DNA of 58,697 bases from Corallococcus sp. CA053C (GTDB taxonomy: Bacteria; Myxococcota; Myxococcia; Myxococcales; Myxococcaceae), in contig NZ_RAWA01000015.1 of the NCBI RefSeq assembly GCF_003611675.1, positions 1 to 58,697 of the forward strand, given 5' to 3'. A program made the position numbers and the translations under genes. How positions within the stretch are numbered: position 1 is the stretch's first letter; every line of letters begins with the position of its first letter. Shown piece by piece: positions 15,905-24,233 of this stretch. The notes under the pieces were generated by a model that searched no databases, was not told where the DNA came from, and saw only the letters and a program-made list of their open reading frames with translations.

Positions 15905-18056
15905 AGGCGGCGTTGCCGCTGACGGCGTCCAGGGCCTGGTCGTCGGTGAGGTCGTTGATGCTGGCGCCCGCGTGCGCGCCGGCCACCTGGAGGCGGATGC
16001 CCGCGCGCTGATGGCCGTAGCCGTGGGGCAGGCTGACGACGCCGGGCATCACGTCGTCGGTGATGGCCACGGGCACGGTGACCTCGCCCACGCGCGAGCG
16101 GACGCTGGCGTCGCTCCCGTCGGTGAGCCCCAGGCGGGAGGCGTCCTCCGGGTGCATCAGGAGGGTGCAGCGGGGGCGGCCCTTCACGAGCCCCGGCACG
16201 TTGTGCATCCACGAGTTGTTGTCGCGAAGGTGTCGCCGACCGATGAGCAGCAGCTCCCCGTCGCGAGGCGCCGCGTCGTCGGGGAACGCCGCGCGCAGTC
16301 GGGCGACATCCGCGACGAGCAGCTCCGGCGCCAGCTGGATGCGCTTGGAGCGACCGCGGAGGCGGCCGGGGAGGCTGGGCTTCAGCGGGCCCAGGTCGAT
16401 GCCGTGGGGCGCGGCGCGAAGCTTCGCGAGCGACAGGCCGTCCTTCTTGAGCGGGTGGAAGCGAGAGCCATAGGGCCCCATGCGCAGGCCCACGTCGAGC
16501 AGGCGCTCCGGCCCCAGGCGCTTGAGGGCCTGGTACTGGAGGGTGGCGCGGGCGCTCCGGCCATCGCGAAGCGTCTCCAGGCGGTGCTGGAGCTCCAGCA
16601 GGATTTCCCAGTCCTGGCGCGACTCCGGGCCGGCGGTGAACACGGGCGGTGAGTACTTGGCCGTGTTGCGCACGGCGAGCACGTGGAAGACGAGGTCGTA
16701 GTGCCCGCGCTCCAGCACGGAGGCGGGGGGCAGGATGTAGTGGGCGTGCCGGGTGGTCTCGTTGAGGTACGGATCCACGCTCACCATCAAATCCAGCTGG
16801 CCCAGGGCGGTGTCGAGCTGTGTGCCATTGGGCGTGGAAAGCACGGGGTTGCCGGCCACGGTGAGGAGGGCGCGGATGCGGCCGTCGCCCGGAGTGAGGA
16901 TCTCCTCGGCGAGCGTGGCCACGGGAAGCTCGCCGGAGAACTCAGGCAGGCCGCGCACGCGGCTCTTCCAGCGGCCATGGCTGCCGGGGCTGACGCCCAG
17001 CGCGCGGGGGCCGCCGATGACGTCGAACGCGGGCTGGGTGAAGAGGGCGCCGCCTTCGCGGTCCAGGTTGCCGGTGACGATGTTGAGGACGTTGATGAGC
17101 CATTGGCAGAGGGAGCCAAAGGGCTGCGTGGACACGCCGACGCGGCCGTAGCAGACGGCGCCCTCCGCGGCGAGGAAGTCCCGGGCGATGCCGCGCAGCA
17201 CCTCCGGAGCGATGCCGGTGTGCGGCGCCGTGCGCTCCGGAGGGATGTCGCGGACGAGGGACACGACGGAGTCCAGGCCGTCCACGAACGCCGCGAGCCG
17301 GCCCATGCGCCGGACGTTGTCCGCGGTGTCTGCGAACACGACGTGCAGCAGGGAGAGGAGCGCGAGCGCGTCGGTGCCGGGGCGCACGAAGACGTGCTGG
17401 TTGGCGATGTTCGCGGTCTCGGTGCGGCGCGGGTCGATGACGACGACCTTGCCACCGCGCTCCTGGATGGAGCGCAGGCGGGCGCGGACATCCGGGGAGG
17501 TCATCAGGCTGCCATTGGACGCGAGCGGATTGGCGCCCAGGACGAGCATGTACCGGGTGCGGTCGATGTCCGGGATGGGGACGAGGAGCTGGTGGCCGAA
17601 CATGAGGTGGGCCACGAGCTGATGGGGGAGCTGATCGACGGAGGTGGCGGAGAACCGGTTGCGCGAGCGCAGCGCGCGAAGGAGCCCGGGGCCAAACATC
17701 ATCGCGCCCAGGTTGTGGACGTTGGGATTGCCCAGGTAGGCGCCCACGGAGTGGGGGCCATGTTCCTGCTGGAGCGCATGCAGGCGCCGGGTGATGTCGC
17801 TGAAGGCGTCCTCCCAGGACACGCGCTCCCAGCCGGAGGCGGTGCGCTTCATGGGGTGGCGCAAGCGGTCCGGGTCCTCATGGAGGTCGCGAAGGGCCAC
17901 GGCCTTGGGGCAGATGTGGCCCCGGCTGAACGGATCCGCGTCGTCCCCCTTGATGGACGTGATGCGCCCGTCCGCCACTTCAATGCGAACGCCGCACATC
18001 GCTTCACAGAGGTTGCAGGTGCGGAAGTGGACCTGGGACGGGGCGGAAGCGCTCAT
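15822..18056 (-). CDS. molybdopterin-dependent oxidoreductase (4Fe-4S)
   Basis: A 744-residue member of the DMSO-reductase/formate-dehydrogenase superfamily. The N-terminal 4Fe-4S site is C14-x2-C17-x3-C21-x27-C49 (CNLCEAMCGV and GHICPKA). Molybdopterin-guanine-dinucleotide binding regions follow, including LVLGANPLASNG, VVVIDPRRTETA and LLTVAGNPVLSTPN, and a C-terminal MopB domain with LLIGRRHLRDNNSWMHN and VSLPHGYGH. No Tat signal: cytoplasmic. There is no small-subunit or membrane-anchor gene nearby, so the electron partner is unknown. The C-terminal 20 residues are Pro/Ala low complexity and run into the neighbouring convergent gene. Confidence 0.9.
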   Translation of the reverse strand: MSASAPSQVHFRTCNLCEAMCGVRIEVADGRITSIKGDDADPFSRGHICPKAVALRDLHEDPDRLRHPMKRTASGWERVSWEDAFSDITRRLHALQQEHGPHSVGAYLGNPNVHNLGAMMFGPGLLRALRSRNRFSATSVDQLPHQLVAHLMFGHQLLVPIPDIDRTRYMLVLGANPLASNGSLMTSPDVRARLRSIQERGGKVVVIDPRRTETANIANQHVFVRPGTDALALLSLLHVVFADTADNVRRMGRLAAFVDGLDSVVSLVRDIPPERTAPHTGIAPEVLRGIARDFLAAEGAVCYGRVGVSTQPFGSLCQWLINVLNIVTGNLDREGGALFTQPAFDVIGGPRALGVSPGSHGRWKSRVRGLPEFSGELPVATLAEEILTPGDGRIRALLTVAGNPVLSTPNGTQLDTALGQLDLMVSVDPYLNETTRHAHYILPPASVLERGHYDLVFHVLAVRNTAKYSPPVFTAGPESRQDWEILLELQHRLETLRDGRSARATLQYQALKRLGPERLLDVGLRMGPYGSRFHPLKKDGLSLAKLRAAPHGIDLGPLKPSLPGRLRGRSKRIQLAPELLVADVARLRAAFPDDAAPRDGELLLIGRRHLRDNNSWMHNVPGLVKGRPRCTLLMHPEDASRLGLTDGSDASVRSRVGEVTVPVAITDDVMPGVVSLPHGYGHQRAGIRLQVAGAHAGASINDLTDDQALDAVSGNAAFSGTPVRVRPAAPPAPPSPSGPATPAA

Positions 18057-18076
18057 GGGCAGAGAGCCTACGCCGG

Positions 18077-18133
18077 CTGCCCGGTTTCCTCCTGGTTTCA
18101 GGGGCAGCTGGACCGTTTCCTGCGCGACGAATC
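18077..18133. repeat. copy A of a 57-bp intergenic repeat
   Basis: This segment and 19028-19085 are copies of the same sequence. In the core 18091-18133 versus 19043-19085 I count 37 of 43 identical bases, with one indel just before the core. Both contain CTGGACCGTTTCCTG or a close variant. Read on the minus strand, both give a similar peptide (FVAQETVQLPLKPGG here). It lies just upstream of the molybdopterin gene start. Confidence 0.7.
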
Positions 18134-18180
18134 GATTCCGAGAAGCGCCGCCTGTCGGGTGAGGCTGGACCTTTCGCAGC

Positions 18181-18212
18181 GGACGGCTCCCCGTCCGGCG
18201 GCTTCCCGCCGG
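18181..18212. repeat. two overlapping GC hairpins in divergent intergenic region
   Basis: GGACGG-CTCC-CCGTCC (18181-18196) and CCGGCGG-CTTC-CCGCCGG (18195-18212) are both perfect stem-loops with 4-nt loops and share two bases, so only one can form fully at a time. They lie between the divergent molybdopterin and hydrolase genes. No function can be assigned. Confidence 0.4.
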
Positions 18213-18315
18213 GAGGCGATGACCAGGTTCCAGGGAGATGAACCGTTTTGAAGACAGACGTCCTGTCGGGCGCCTGTCCTGGGATTGAGTGCGCACTGGA
18301 AAGGCAAGGCAGGCA

Positions 18316-19011
18316 ATGAACCTTCGAGAGGAAGAGGTCCAGGTCCTGGTAGGGGAGGGCGTCGTCCTGGAAGGCACGCGGGTCGTGCCCGAGGGTGCGC
18401 AAGGCGTGGTGCTCTTCGCGCATGGCAGCGGTAGCAGCCGTCACAGTCCGAGGAATCGCTATGTCGCTGCGGTGCTGCAGCAGGCCGGTCTTGCGACCCT
18501 GCTCATCGATCTCCTCACGGCTGACGAGGAAGAGGCCGAGCGGTTCACGCGCCACCTGCGCTTCGACATCGGACTCCTAGCGGACCGGCTGACGGGCGCA
18601 ACGCATTGGCTGCTCCGCGAGCCTCGGACGTCCTCCCTGGCCATCGGCTACTTCGGTTCGAGCACGGGCGCGGCCGCGGCGCTCGTTTCCGCGGCCCGCG
18701 AGCCAGAGCGCATTGCTGCTGTCGTCTCCAGAGGCGGGCGGCCGGACCTTGCGGGCGAGGCATTGCCGCGGGTACGGGCGCCGACCTTGCTCATCGTCGG
18801 TGGAGACGACGTGCCGGTCATCGGCATGAACCGGGCCGCGCTGCGACTGCTTCGGACGGAGAAGCAACTCGACATCATCCCGGGTGCGACCCACTTGTTC
18901 GAGGAGCAGGGCGCACTCGAGCAGGTGGCCGCGCTGGCGGGGCGGTGGTTCGTCCACCATCTCACCGGGCCTGGGCGGGCATGGCTCCAGGATGTCGGGC
19001 CACGCCCCTAG
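18316..19011 (+). CDS. dienelactone-hydrolase-like alpha/beta hydrolase
   Basis: A 231-residue alpha/beta-hydrolase. VVLFAHGSGSSRHSPRNR at residues 31-48 is the oxyanion region seen in hydrolases often fused to phosphoribosyltransferase domains. The nucleophile elbow GSSTG puts the serine at 116, VGGDDVPV supplies the acid, and GATHLFEE supplies the catalytic histidine. No signal peptide. The ATG at 18316 follows the weak site AAGGCAAGGCAGGC; upstream in-frame starts fall in the intergenic repeat region. The gene is bracketed by the two copies of a 57-bp repeat, one before and one after, which may mean it moved or was inserted as a unit. Confidence 0.85.
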   Translation: MNLREEEVQVLVGEGVVLEGTRVVPEGAQGVVLFAHGSGSSRHSPRNRYVAAVLQQAGLATLLIDLLTADEEEAERFTRHLRFDIGLLADRLTGATHWLLREPRTSSLAIGYFGSSTGAAAALVSAAREPERIAAVVSRGGRPDLAGEALPRVRAPTLLIVGGDDVPVIGMNRAALRLLRTEKQLDIIPGATHLFEEQGALEQVAALAGRWFVHHLTGPGRAWLQDVGPRP

Positions 19012-19027
19012 AAAAGCCTGCGCCAAG

Positions 19028-19085
19028 CTGCCTGGTTGCCCCCCTGGTTCCAGGGGCATCCGGACCGTTTCCTGGGTGACGAACC
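19028..19085. repeat. copy B of the 57-bp intergenic repeat
   Basis: Second copy of the repeat at 18077-18133, in the same orientation, starting 16 bp after the hydrolase stop. It includes the small palindrome CCTGGTTCCAGG (19043-19054). On the minus strand it reads FVTQETVRMPLEPGG, nearly the peptide of copy A, so changes between the copies tend to preserve that frame. Confidence 0.7.
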
Positions 19086-19146
19086 AGGCCTGCGAGGTGT
19101 GGCTTGATGCCTTGTTCACCTGGACCCCGGTACGTATATCTCCGCG

Positions 19147-22100
19147 ATGGGCACGCTCCCCGGAAGGCTCGAATGGCTGGCGGGAGGAGGCGAGATGGCG
19201 ACGCTCATCGCGTCGCTGGACTGGTCACACTCCCCTCTGGGACCCATCGAATCCTGGCCGCAGAGCCTGCGCACCACCGTCAGCCTCTGCCTTGCGTCCA
19301 ACTTCCCCATCAACATCATCTGGGGTGACGGCCACAATCAGATCTACAACGCCGGCTACCGCGTGGTGTGCGGCGCCGTGCATCCCCGCGCGATGGGGGA
19401 GAGCTACCGCGTCACCTGGGCTTCCGCCTGGCCGGCCATCGGGGAACCGTTCGAGCGAGCGCTCGCGGGCGAGACGTCCTACCTCGAAAACCAGCGGATG
19501 TTCCTCGAGCGCAACGGCTACCCGGAGGAGACGTTCTTCACCTTCTCCCTGAGCCCCATCCGCGACGAGTCCGGGAAGGTGGTGGGCCTCTTCCACCCCG
19601 TGACGGAGACCACCGCCACGATGCTCTCCCAGCGGCGGACCCGGGCGCTGCGGGACATTGCCGACCGCGCCGGGCAGGCCCTCGTGTTCGACGAGGCCTG
19701 CACCCTGCTCCTCACGACGCTGGGCCAGTACAGCTTCGACCTGCCGTTCGCGCTGCTCTACGTGACGACCCCCGACGGCACCGAGGCGCGGCTGCGCGGG
19801 ACGTGCGGGACCCCGGCGGGCGGGCCGCTCGCGCCCCTCGCCCTCCGACTCTCCACCGACGCGGAAGCCGGGACCTGGCCGCTCGCGCGCGCGGTGCGCA
19901 GCGGACGGATGGAACAGGTGACGGACCTGGCAGCCCGCTTCGGGCAGGTGTCCGCAGGCCCGTACCCGGAGCCCCTGGAGACGTCGTTCGTGATGCCGAT
20001 CCGGGTGGCGGGCGTGGACGCGCCGCTCGGGTTCCTCGTCATCGGGGCGAGCCAGCGGCTTCCGCTCGATGATTCGTACCGGGCCTTCGTGGAGATGCTG
20101 GGCGGGGCGGCGAGCGCGGCGCTCGGCAACGCGCGTGCGTATGAAGCAGAGCGCCGCCGGGCCGAGGCGCTCTCGGAGATCGACCAGGCGAAGACGGCCT
20201 TCTTCAGCAACGTGAGCCACGAGTTCCGCACGCCGCTCACGCTGATGCTGGGGCCGGTGGAGGACCTGCTGGGGGGCCTGCGCGGGGACCTGTCGGAAAC
20301 GGCCCGCGGCGAATTGCAGGTCGTGCACCGCAACGCCCTGCGGCTGCTCAAGCTGGTGAACGCGCTGCTCGACTTCTCCCGCATCGAGGCCGGCCGCGCC
20401 CAGGCCACGGTGGAGCCCACCGACCTGTCCGCGCTCACCCGCGACGTCGCGAGCGCGTTCCGCTCCGCCGTGGAGCGCGCCGGCATGCGGCTCGTGGTGG
20501 ACGCGGAGCCGCTCGGGGAGCCGGTGCTCGTCGACCGCGAGATGTGGGAGAAGATCGTCCTCAACCTCGTGTCGAACGCGTTCAAGTTCACACACGCCGG
20601 GGAGATCCGCGTCACGCTGAAGCGGGAGGACGGCTTCGCCGTGCTGTCGGTGCGGGACACGGGCATCGGCATCCCGGAGGCGGAGCTCGACCGCGTGTTC
20701 GAGCGCTTCCACCGCGTGCAGGAGGCGAAGGGGCGCACCCACGAGGGCAGCGGCATCGGCCTGGCGCTCGTGCACGACCTCGCGAAGCTACATGGCGGTT
20801 CGGTGGAGGTGCGGAGCGTCGTCGACGAGGGCTCCACCTTCTTCGTCCGCGTCCCGCTCGGAAAGGCCTACTGGATGGAGGCGCCGGCTCCTGGAGCAGC
20901 GCCGCGCCTCGTGGCCAACCCGGTGCGCGTGGAAGCGTTCGTCGAGGAGGCGCTCCGCTGGCTGGTGGCGTCGCCCGCGCAGGGGGACTCCGGAACGGGA
21001 GCACCGTCCGCCACGCCCACGCCGGTGCTGCCCATGTCGGACGCGGAGCAGAGGGCGCGTCCACGAATCCTGCTCGCCGACGACAACGCCGACATGCGCG
21101 ACTATGTCCGTCGGCTCCTCGAGCGGCGCTACCAGGTGACGGCTGTGCCGAACGGGGCGGAGGCGCTCCGCTCGGCGCGGGAGTCGCGGCCGGACCTGGT
21201 GCTGTCGGACGTGATGATGCCGGTGATGGACGGCATCGAACTCGTGCAGCAACTCCGCGCGGACGAATCGCTGCGCACGCTCCCGGTCATCCTGCTGTCC
21301 GCGCGCGCGGGCGAGGAGGCCACGGCGAGCGGGCTGGAGCTGGGCGCGGACGACTACCTGACGAAGCCGTTCGCGGCCCGGGAGCTGCTGGCCCGGGTGC
21401 AGGCGCAGCTCACCATGGCGGCCATGCGGATGCGGGCGGCGGAGCAGGAGGAGCACGCGGAGAACCTGGCGCAGCAGCAGCGGTGGCTGGAGGCGGTGCT
21501 CAACCGCCTGCCGACGCCCACGCTGCTCGTCGATCCGGACTCGCGCCAGTTCACCTTCGCGAACCACGCCGCGCATCAGCTCGCGGACGGCCAGTTCCCC
21601 TCCACCCTCGACGCCACGGAGCGCGGCCCGTCGTTCCGCCTCACCGATGACGCCGAGCGCCCGCTCGAACTGGACCGCGCGTTGGACACGCCGGTCCGCG
21701 ACCTGGAGGCCGTGGGGCACTCGCCCACGGGGCGCCTCCACCTCGTGGTCGACTCCGACGTCGTGCCGGCAATCGGGCAGCAGCCGTCGCGGACGATCCT
21801 CACGCTCCGGGACATCTCGCGGCTCAAGCAGGTGGAGCGCGAGCTGAAGCTGCTGCTCGGCGCGCGCGACGAGTTCCTCTCCATCGCCTCGCACGAATTG
21901 AAGACCCCCATCACGTCGCTGCGGATGCAATTGCAGCTGGCGGAGCGGGGCGTGAAGCCCGAGGAGAACCGCGCCCCCAGTCCGGAGCGGCTGGCGAAGA
22001 CGCTGCGCGTGTCGTTGATCCAGGTGGACCGGCTGACGAGCCTCGTCGACGACCTGCTCGACGTGGCGCGCATCCGGACGGGCACGCTCGACCTGTCCTT

Positions 22101-22596
22101 GCAGGAGGTGGACTTCGCGCAGCTCGCCTCCGACATGGTGGAGCGCTTCTCCGGGCAGCTCGCGCAGGCCGGCTGTCGGGTGGCGCTGGACCTTCCGCCC
22201 GTGCTCGTGGGCGTCTGGGATGCGCGCCGGTTGGAGCAGGTGCTGACGAACCTCGTCTCCAACGCGATGAAGTACGCGCCGGGCTCGGCGCTGGAGGTGC
22301 GGCTGACGGAGCAGGGGGACTTCGTCCGCCTGGAGGTGCGCGACGAGGGGCCCGGCGTTCCGGAGGCGCAGCGGGAGAGCATCTTCGACCGCTTTGATCG
22401 CGGCATCGCTTCGCGCAACGCCGGAGGGTTGGGCCTGGGGCTCTTCATCTCCAAGCAGATCGTCGTGGCCCACGGCGGAAGGATTTCGGTGGAGGAGGGG
22501 CCGGAGGGGGGCGCGAGCTTCGTGGTATTGCTGCCCCGCGACGCCTCGTATTCGCAGCCGCAACCCGAGGTCACCGCGCAGGAGAGCCGGGCATGA
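19147..22596 (+). CDS. hybrid histidine kinase with two kinase modules and a central receiver
   Basis: A 1149-residue soluble sensor kinase. The N-terminus (RLEWLAGGGEM, then DWSHSPLGPIESWPQSLRT) is the PAS-like start common to a kinase family, which supports this start although no Shine-Dalgarno precedes it; an ATG at 19195 has a better one. A GAF-like region follows (about 170-330). Kinase 1: HisKA with His358 (NVSHEFRTP) and HATPase (NLVSNAFKFTHAGE, DTGIGIP, GSGIGLAL). Receiver: ADDNADMRDY with Asp688 (LSDVMMP) and LTKPF. A short PAS-like region is next. Kinase 2: His916 (IASHELKTP) and HATPase (NLVSNAMKYAPG, GLGLGLFIS). Coupled by ATGA to a single-domain receiver. Confidence 0.95.
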   Translation: MGTLPGRLEWLAGGGEMATLIASLDWSHSPLGPIESWPQSLRTTVSLCLASNFPINIIWGDGHNQIYNAGYRVVCGAVHPRAMGESYRVTWASAWPAIGEPFERALAGETSYLENQRMFLERNGYPEETFFTFSLSPIRDESGKVVGLFHPVTETTATMLSQRRTRALRDIADRAGQALVFDEACTLLLTTLGQYSFDLPFALLYVTTPDGTEARLRGTCGTPAGGPLAPLALRLSTDAEAGTWPLARAVRSGRMEQVTDLAARFGQVSAGPYPEPLETSFVMPIRVAGVDAPLGFLVIGASQRLPLDDSYRAFVEMLGGAASAALGNARAYEAERRRAEALSEIDQAKTAFFSNVSHEFRTPLTLMLGPVEDLLGGLRGDLSETARGELQVVHRNALRLLKLVNALLDFSRIEAGRAQATVEPTDLSALTRDVASAFRSAVERAGMRLVVDAEPLGEPVLVDREMWEKIVLNLVSNAFKFTHAGEIRVTLKREDGFAVLSVRDTGIGIPEAELDRVFERFHRVQEAKGRTHEGSGIGLALVHDLAKLHGGSVEVRSVVDEGSTFFVRVPLGKAYWMEAPAPGAAPRLVANPVRVEAFVEEALRWLVASPAQGDSGTGAPSATPTPVLPMSDAEQRARPRILLADDNADMRDYVRRLLERRYQVTAVPNGAEALRSARESRPDLVLSDVMMPVMDGIELVQQLRADESLRTLPVILLSARAGEEATASGLELGADDYLTKPFAARELLARVQAQLTMAAMRMRAAEQEEHAENLAQQQRWLEAVLNRLPTPTLLVDPDSRQFTFANHAAHQLADGQFPSTLDATERGPSFRLTDDAERPLELDRALDTPVRDLEAVGHSPTGRLHLVVDSDVVPAIGQQPSRTILTLRDISRLKQVERELKLLLGARDEFLSIASHELKTPITSLRMQLQLAERGVKPEENRAPSPERLAKTLRVSLIQVDRLTSLVDDLLDVARIRTGTLDLSLQEVDFAQLASDMVERFSGQLAQAGCRVALDLPPVLVGVWDARRLEQVLTNLVSNAMKYAPGSALEVRLTEQGDFVRLEVRDEGPGVPEAQRESIFDRFDRGIASRNAGGLGLGLFISKQIVVAHGGRISVEEGPEGGASFVVLLPRDASYSQPQPEVTAQESRA

Positions 22597-22949
22597 GCCG
22601 TTGCATCCTGGTCGTGGAAGACGACTTCTACATCCGTGAGTCCATCCGCGAGGTGCTCGAGGAGGAGGGCCACACGGTGGTGTGCGTGGAGCACGGGGCC
22701 CAGGCGCTCGCCATGCTGGAGACGATGAAGACCTGCCCCGACGTCATCCTCCTGGACCTGATGATGCCGGTGAAGGACGGCTTCCAGTTCCGCACCGAGC
22801 AGCGCGCCGACGCACGCTTCGCCCACATCCCGGTGGTGGTGATGAGCGCCGACCCGCAGCTCGACAGCCGCCGTGAGGTGCTTGCGGCCCGCTCCTACCT
22901 GCGCAAGCCGGTGGACATCGACCTGCTGATCGCCGCCGCGGCGGTGTAG
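22593..22949 (+). CDS. single-domain response regulator
   Basis: A 118-residue receiver domain with no output domain. The acidic pocket is VVEDD at residues 7-11, the phospho-acceptor is Asp55 (ILLDLMMP), and the switch residues are VMSAD with the conserved lysine in LRKPVD. The start overlaps the stop of the hybrid kinase (ATGA), so it is the obvious partner of that kinase and may pass phosphate on or report to another protein. Confidence 0.95.
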   Translation: MSRCILVVEDDFYIRESIREVLEEEGHTVVCVEHGAQALAMLETMKTCPDVILLDLMMPVKDGFQFRTEQRADARFAHIPVVVMSADPQLDSRREVLAARSYLRKPVDIDLLIAAAAV

Positions 22950-22951
22950 GG

Positions 22952-23374
22952 ATGACCGAGACGATGGGCTTCCTGGGCGTGTCGGTCCATGACGCTGAAG
23001 TGACCGGCGTGAGGATGGACCGGGAGAAGGAGTTCCTCCAATTGGAGCTGGTCCTCCACGCCCTGGAGACCGTCTGGGTGGAGTTCCACGGCGCCGAGGA
23101 GTGGTGGCTCTCGCCCCTCGGCACGCAGAACGTGCTGTTCGACATCCGTGAACATCGGGCGGGGATGGACGGAACGGCGAAGTATTGCGCCGACATGGAG
23201 GTCGCCTCCTACTGGACGGAGAAGGTCCTCGCGGGTGAGCTCACGATGTATGAGATCGATCCCTCCGTGGGATTGGGTGGCTTCGTGGTGGCGCGCACCG
23301 TGACGGTGAAGCGCACGGCTCGGGATGAAACGCCGGAAGGACCTGCTGGAGGAACCGGCCGTGTCGGGCAGTAG
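22952..23374 (+). CDS. 140-residue unknown protein, third gene of kinase operon
   Basis: It starts 2 bp after the receiver stop, so it belongs to the same operon. Visible features are LGVSVHDAEVTGVRMDREKE, a WVEFHGAEEWWLSPLGTQN stretch rich in Trp, and a hydrophilic C-terminal tail (ETPEGPAGGTGRVGQ). No signal peptide, membrane helix or known motif. The beta-rich pattern would suit a small binding domain. I do not recognise the family; its position suggests it acts in the same signal pathway. Confidence 0.7.
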   Translation: MTETMGFLGVSVHDAEVTGVRMDREKEFLQLELVLHALETVWVEFHGAEEWWLSPLGTQNVLFDIREHRAGMDGTAKYCADMEVASYWTEKVLAGELTMYEIDPSVGLGGFVVARTVTVKRTARDETPEGPAGGTGRVGQ

Positions 23375-23401
23375 CGCCGCAGCGACCGGCCCTGATTCCG
23401 C

Positions 23402-23424
23402 CCCCGGCCACCCCCCAGCCGGGG
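23402..23424 (+). terminator. hairpin after kinase operon
   Basis: CCCCGGC (23402-23408) and GCCGGGG (23418-23424) form a perfect 7-bp stem with a 9-nt C-rich loop, 28 bp after the stop of the unknown protein. Only a short AGTCATTT follows, so it is a weak intrinsic terminator by T-run. Confidence 0.5.
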
Positions 23425-23569
23425 AGTCATTTGAACCTCCAACAGCCTTGCCAGAGAACGCGGATTGCCGTCCAATGGTGCACAAACCAATGATCGCGCC
23501 CGGTAGCGGTTTCCAGGACAGTGCACACCGTTGCGATCACCGGCTCGGAAGAGGGTGAAGGGGAAGGCG

Positions 23570-24121
23570 ATGACGGGGACGGCGTGGAAAAAGGGAGCGC
23601 GAGGGTTCGCGCTGGGGATGCTCCTGCTGGTGGGCGGGGTCGCCCAGGCGGGACAGGCGGGCGGGGTCAACATGCCGGATTCCCTCCAGGTGGAGGGACG
23701 CACACTCGCGCTCACCCACATGGAGCTGAAGAAGAAGCTCTTCTTCAATGTCTACGTGTGGAGCCTCTACATGGAGGAGGAGCCCACGTGCTTCCAGCAG
23801 GCCGTGTCGTCCAACAGCCTGAAACGACTGCACTTCCGGTTCCTGCGCACCATCAGCAAGGACCAGCTCGTGGGCAGCTTCCGCGAAGGCCTGCGCCAGA
23901 ACCCGGCCATGCGCGAGGACGCCCTCAGCCAGTCCCTGGAGAAGCTCCTCTCGTCGCTCCATGACGTGCGCAAGGGGGACGACCTCGTCCTCACCTACCT
24001 GCCAGGCTCCGGCCTCCACGTCTCCGGCGGCGCCAGCGGCGGCGTCCACATCCCCGGCAAGCCCTTCGCGGATGCCCTCTTCAGCTCCTGGCTGGACACC
24101 CACCCCATCTTCCCCCGGTAG
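23570..24121 (+). CDS. periplasmic chalcone-isomerase-like protein
   Basis: A 183-residue exported protein. Residues 1 to about 28 are a signal peptide (KKGARGFALGMLLLVGG...AQA). The mature part follows the chalcone isomerase-like fold (PF16036 type): LQVEGRTLALTHMELKKKLF, then NVYVWSLYME, RLHFRFLRTISKDQLVGSF, and the C-terminal GVHIPGKPFADALFSSWL. Bacterial members have no shown chalcone isomerase activity and probably bind lipids or fatty acids. ATG chosen because GGTGAAGGGGAAGGCG stands right before it. Confidence 0.8.
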   Translation: MTGTAWKKGARGFALGMLLLVGGVAQAGQAGGVNMPDSLQVEGRTLALTHMELKKKLFFNVYVWSLYMEEEPTCFQQAVSSNSLKRLHFRFLRTISKDQLVGSFREGLRQNPAMREDALSQSLEKLLSSLHDVRKGDDLVLTYLPGSGLHVSGGASGGVHIPGKPFADALFSSWLDTHPIFPR

Positions 24122-24233
24122 CACTCCCGGCTGGGAAGTTGGTCCTCAAACCAGAAGCGCGTTTCTCCTAGGATGATGGCGCGGGAGCGGTAGGCTCGGA
24201 CCCGCCAACATCTTGTCAGGAGGAAGCGTACAT

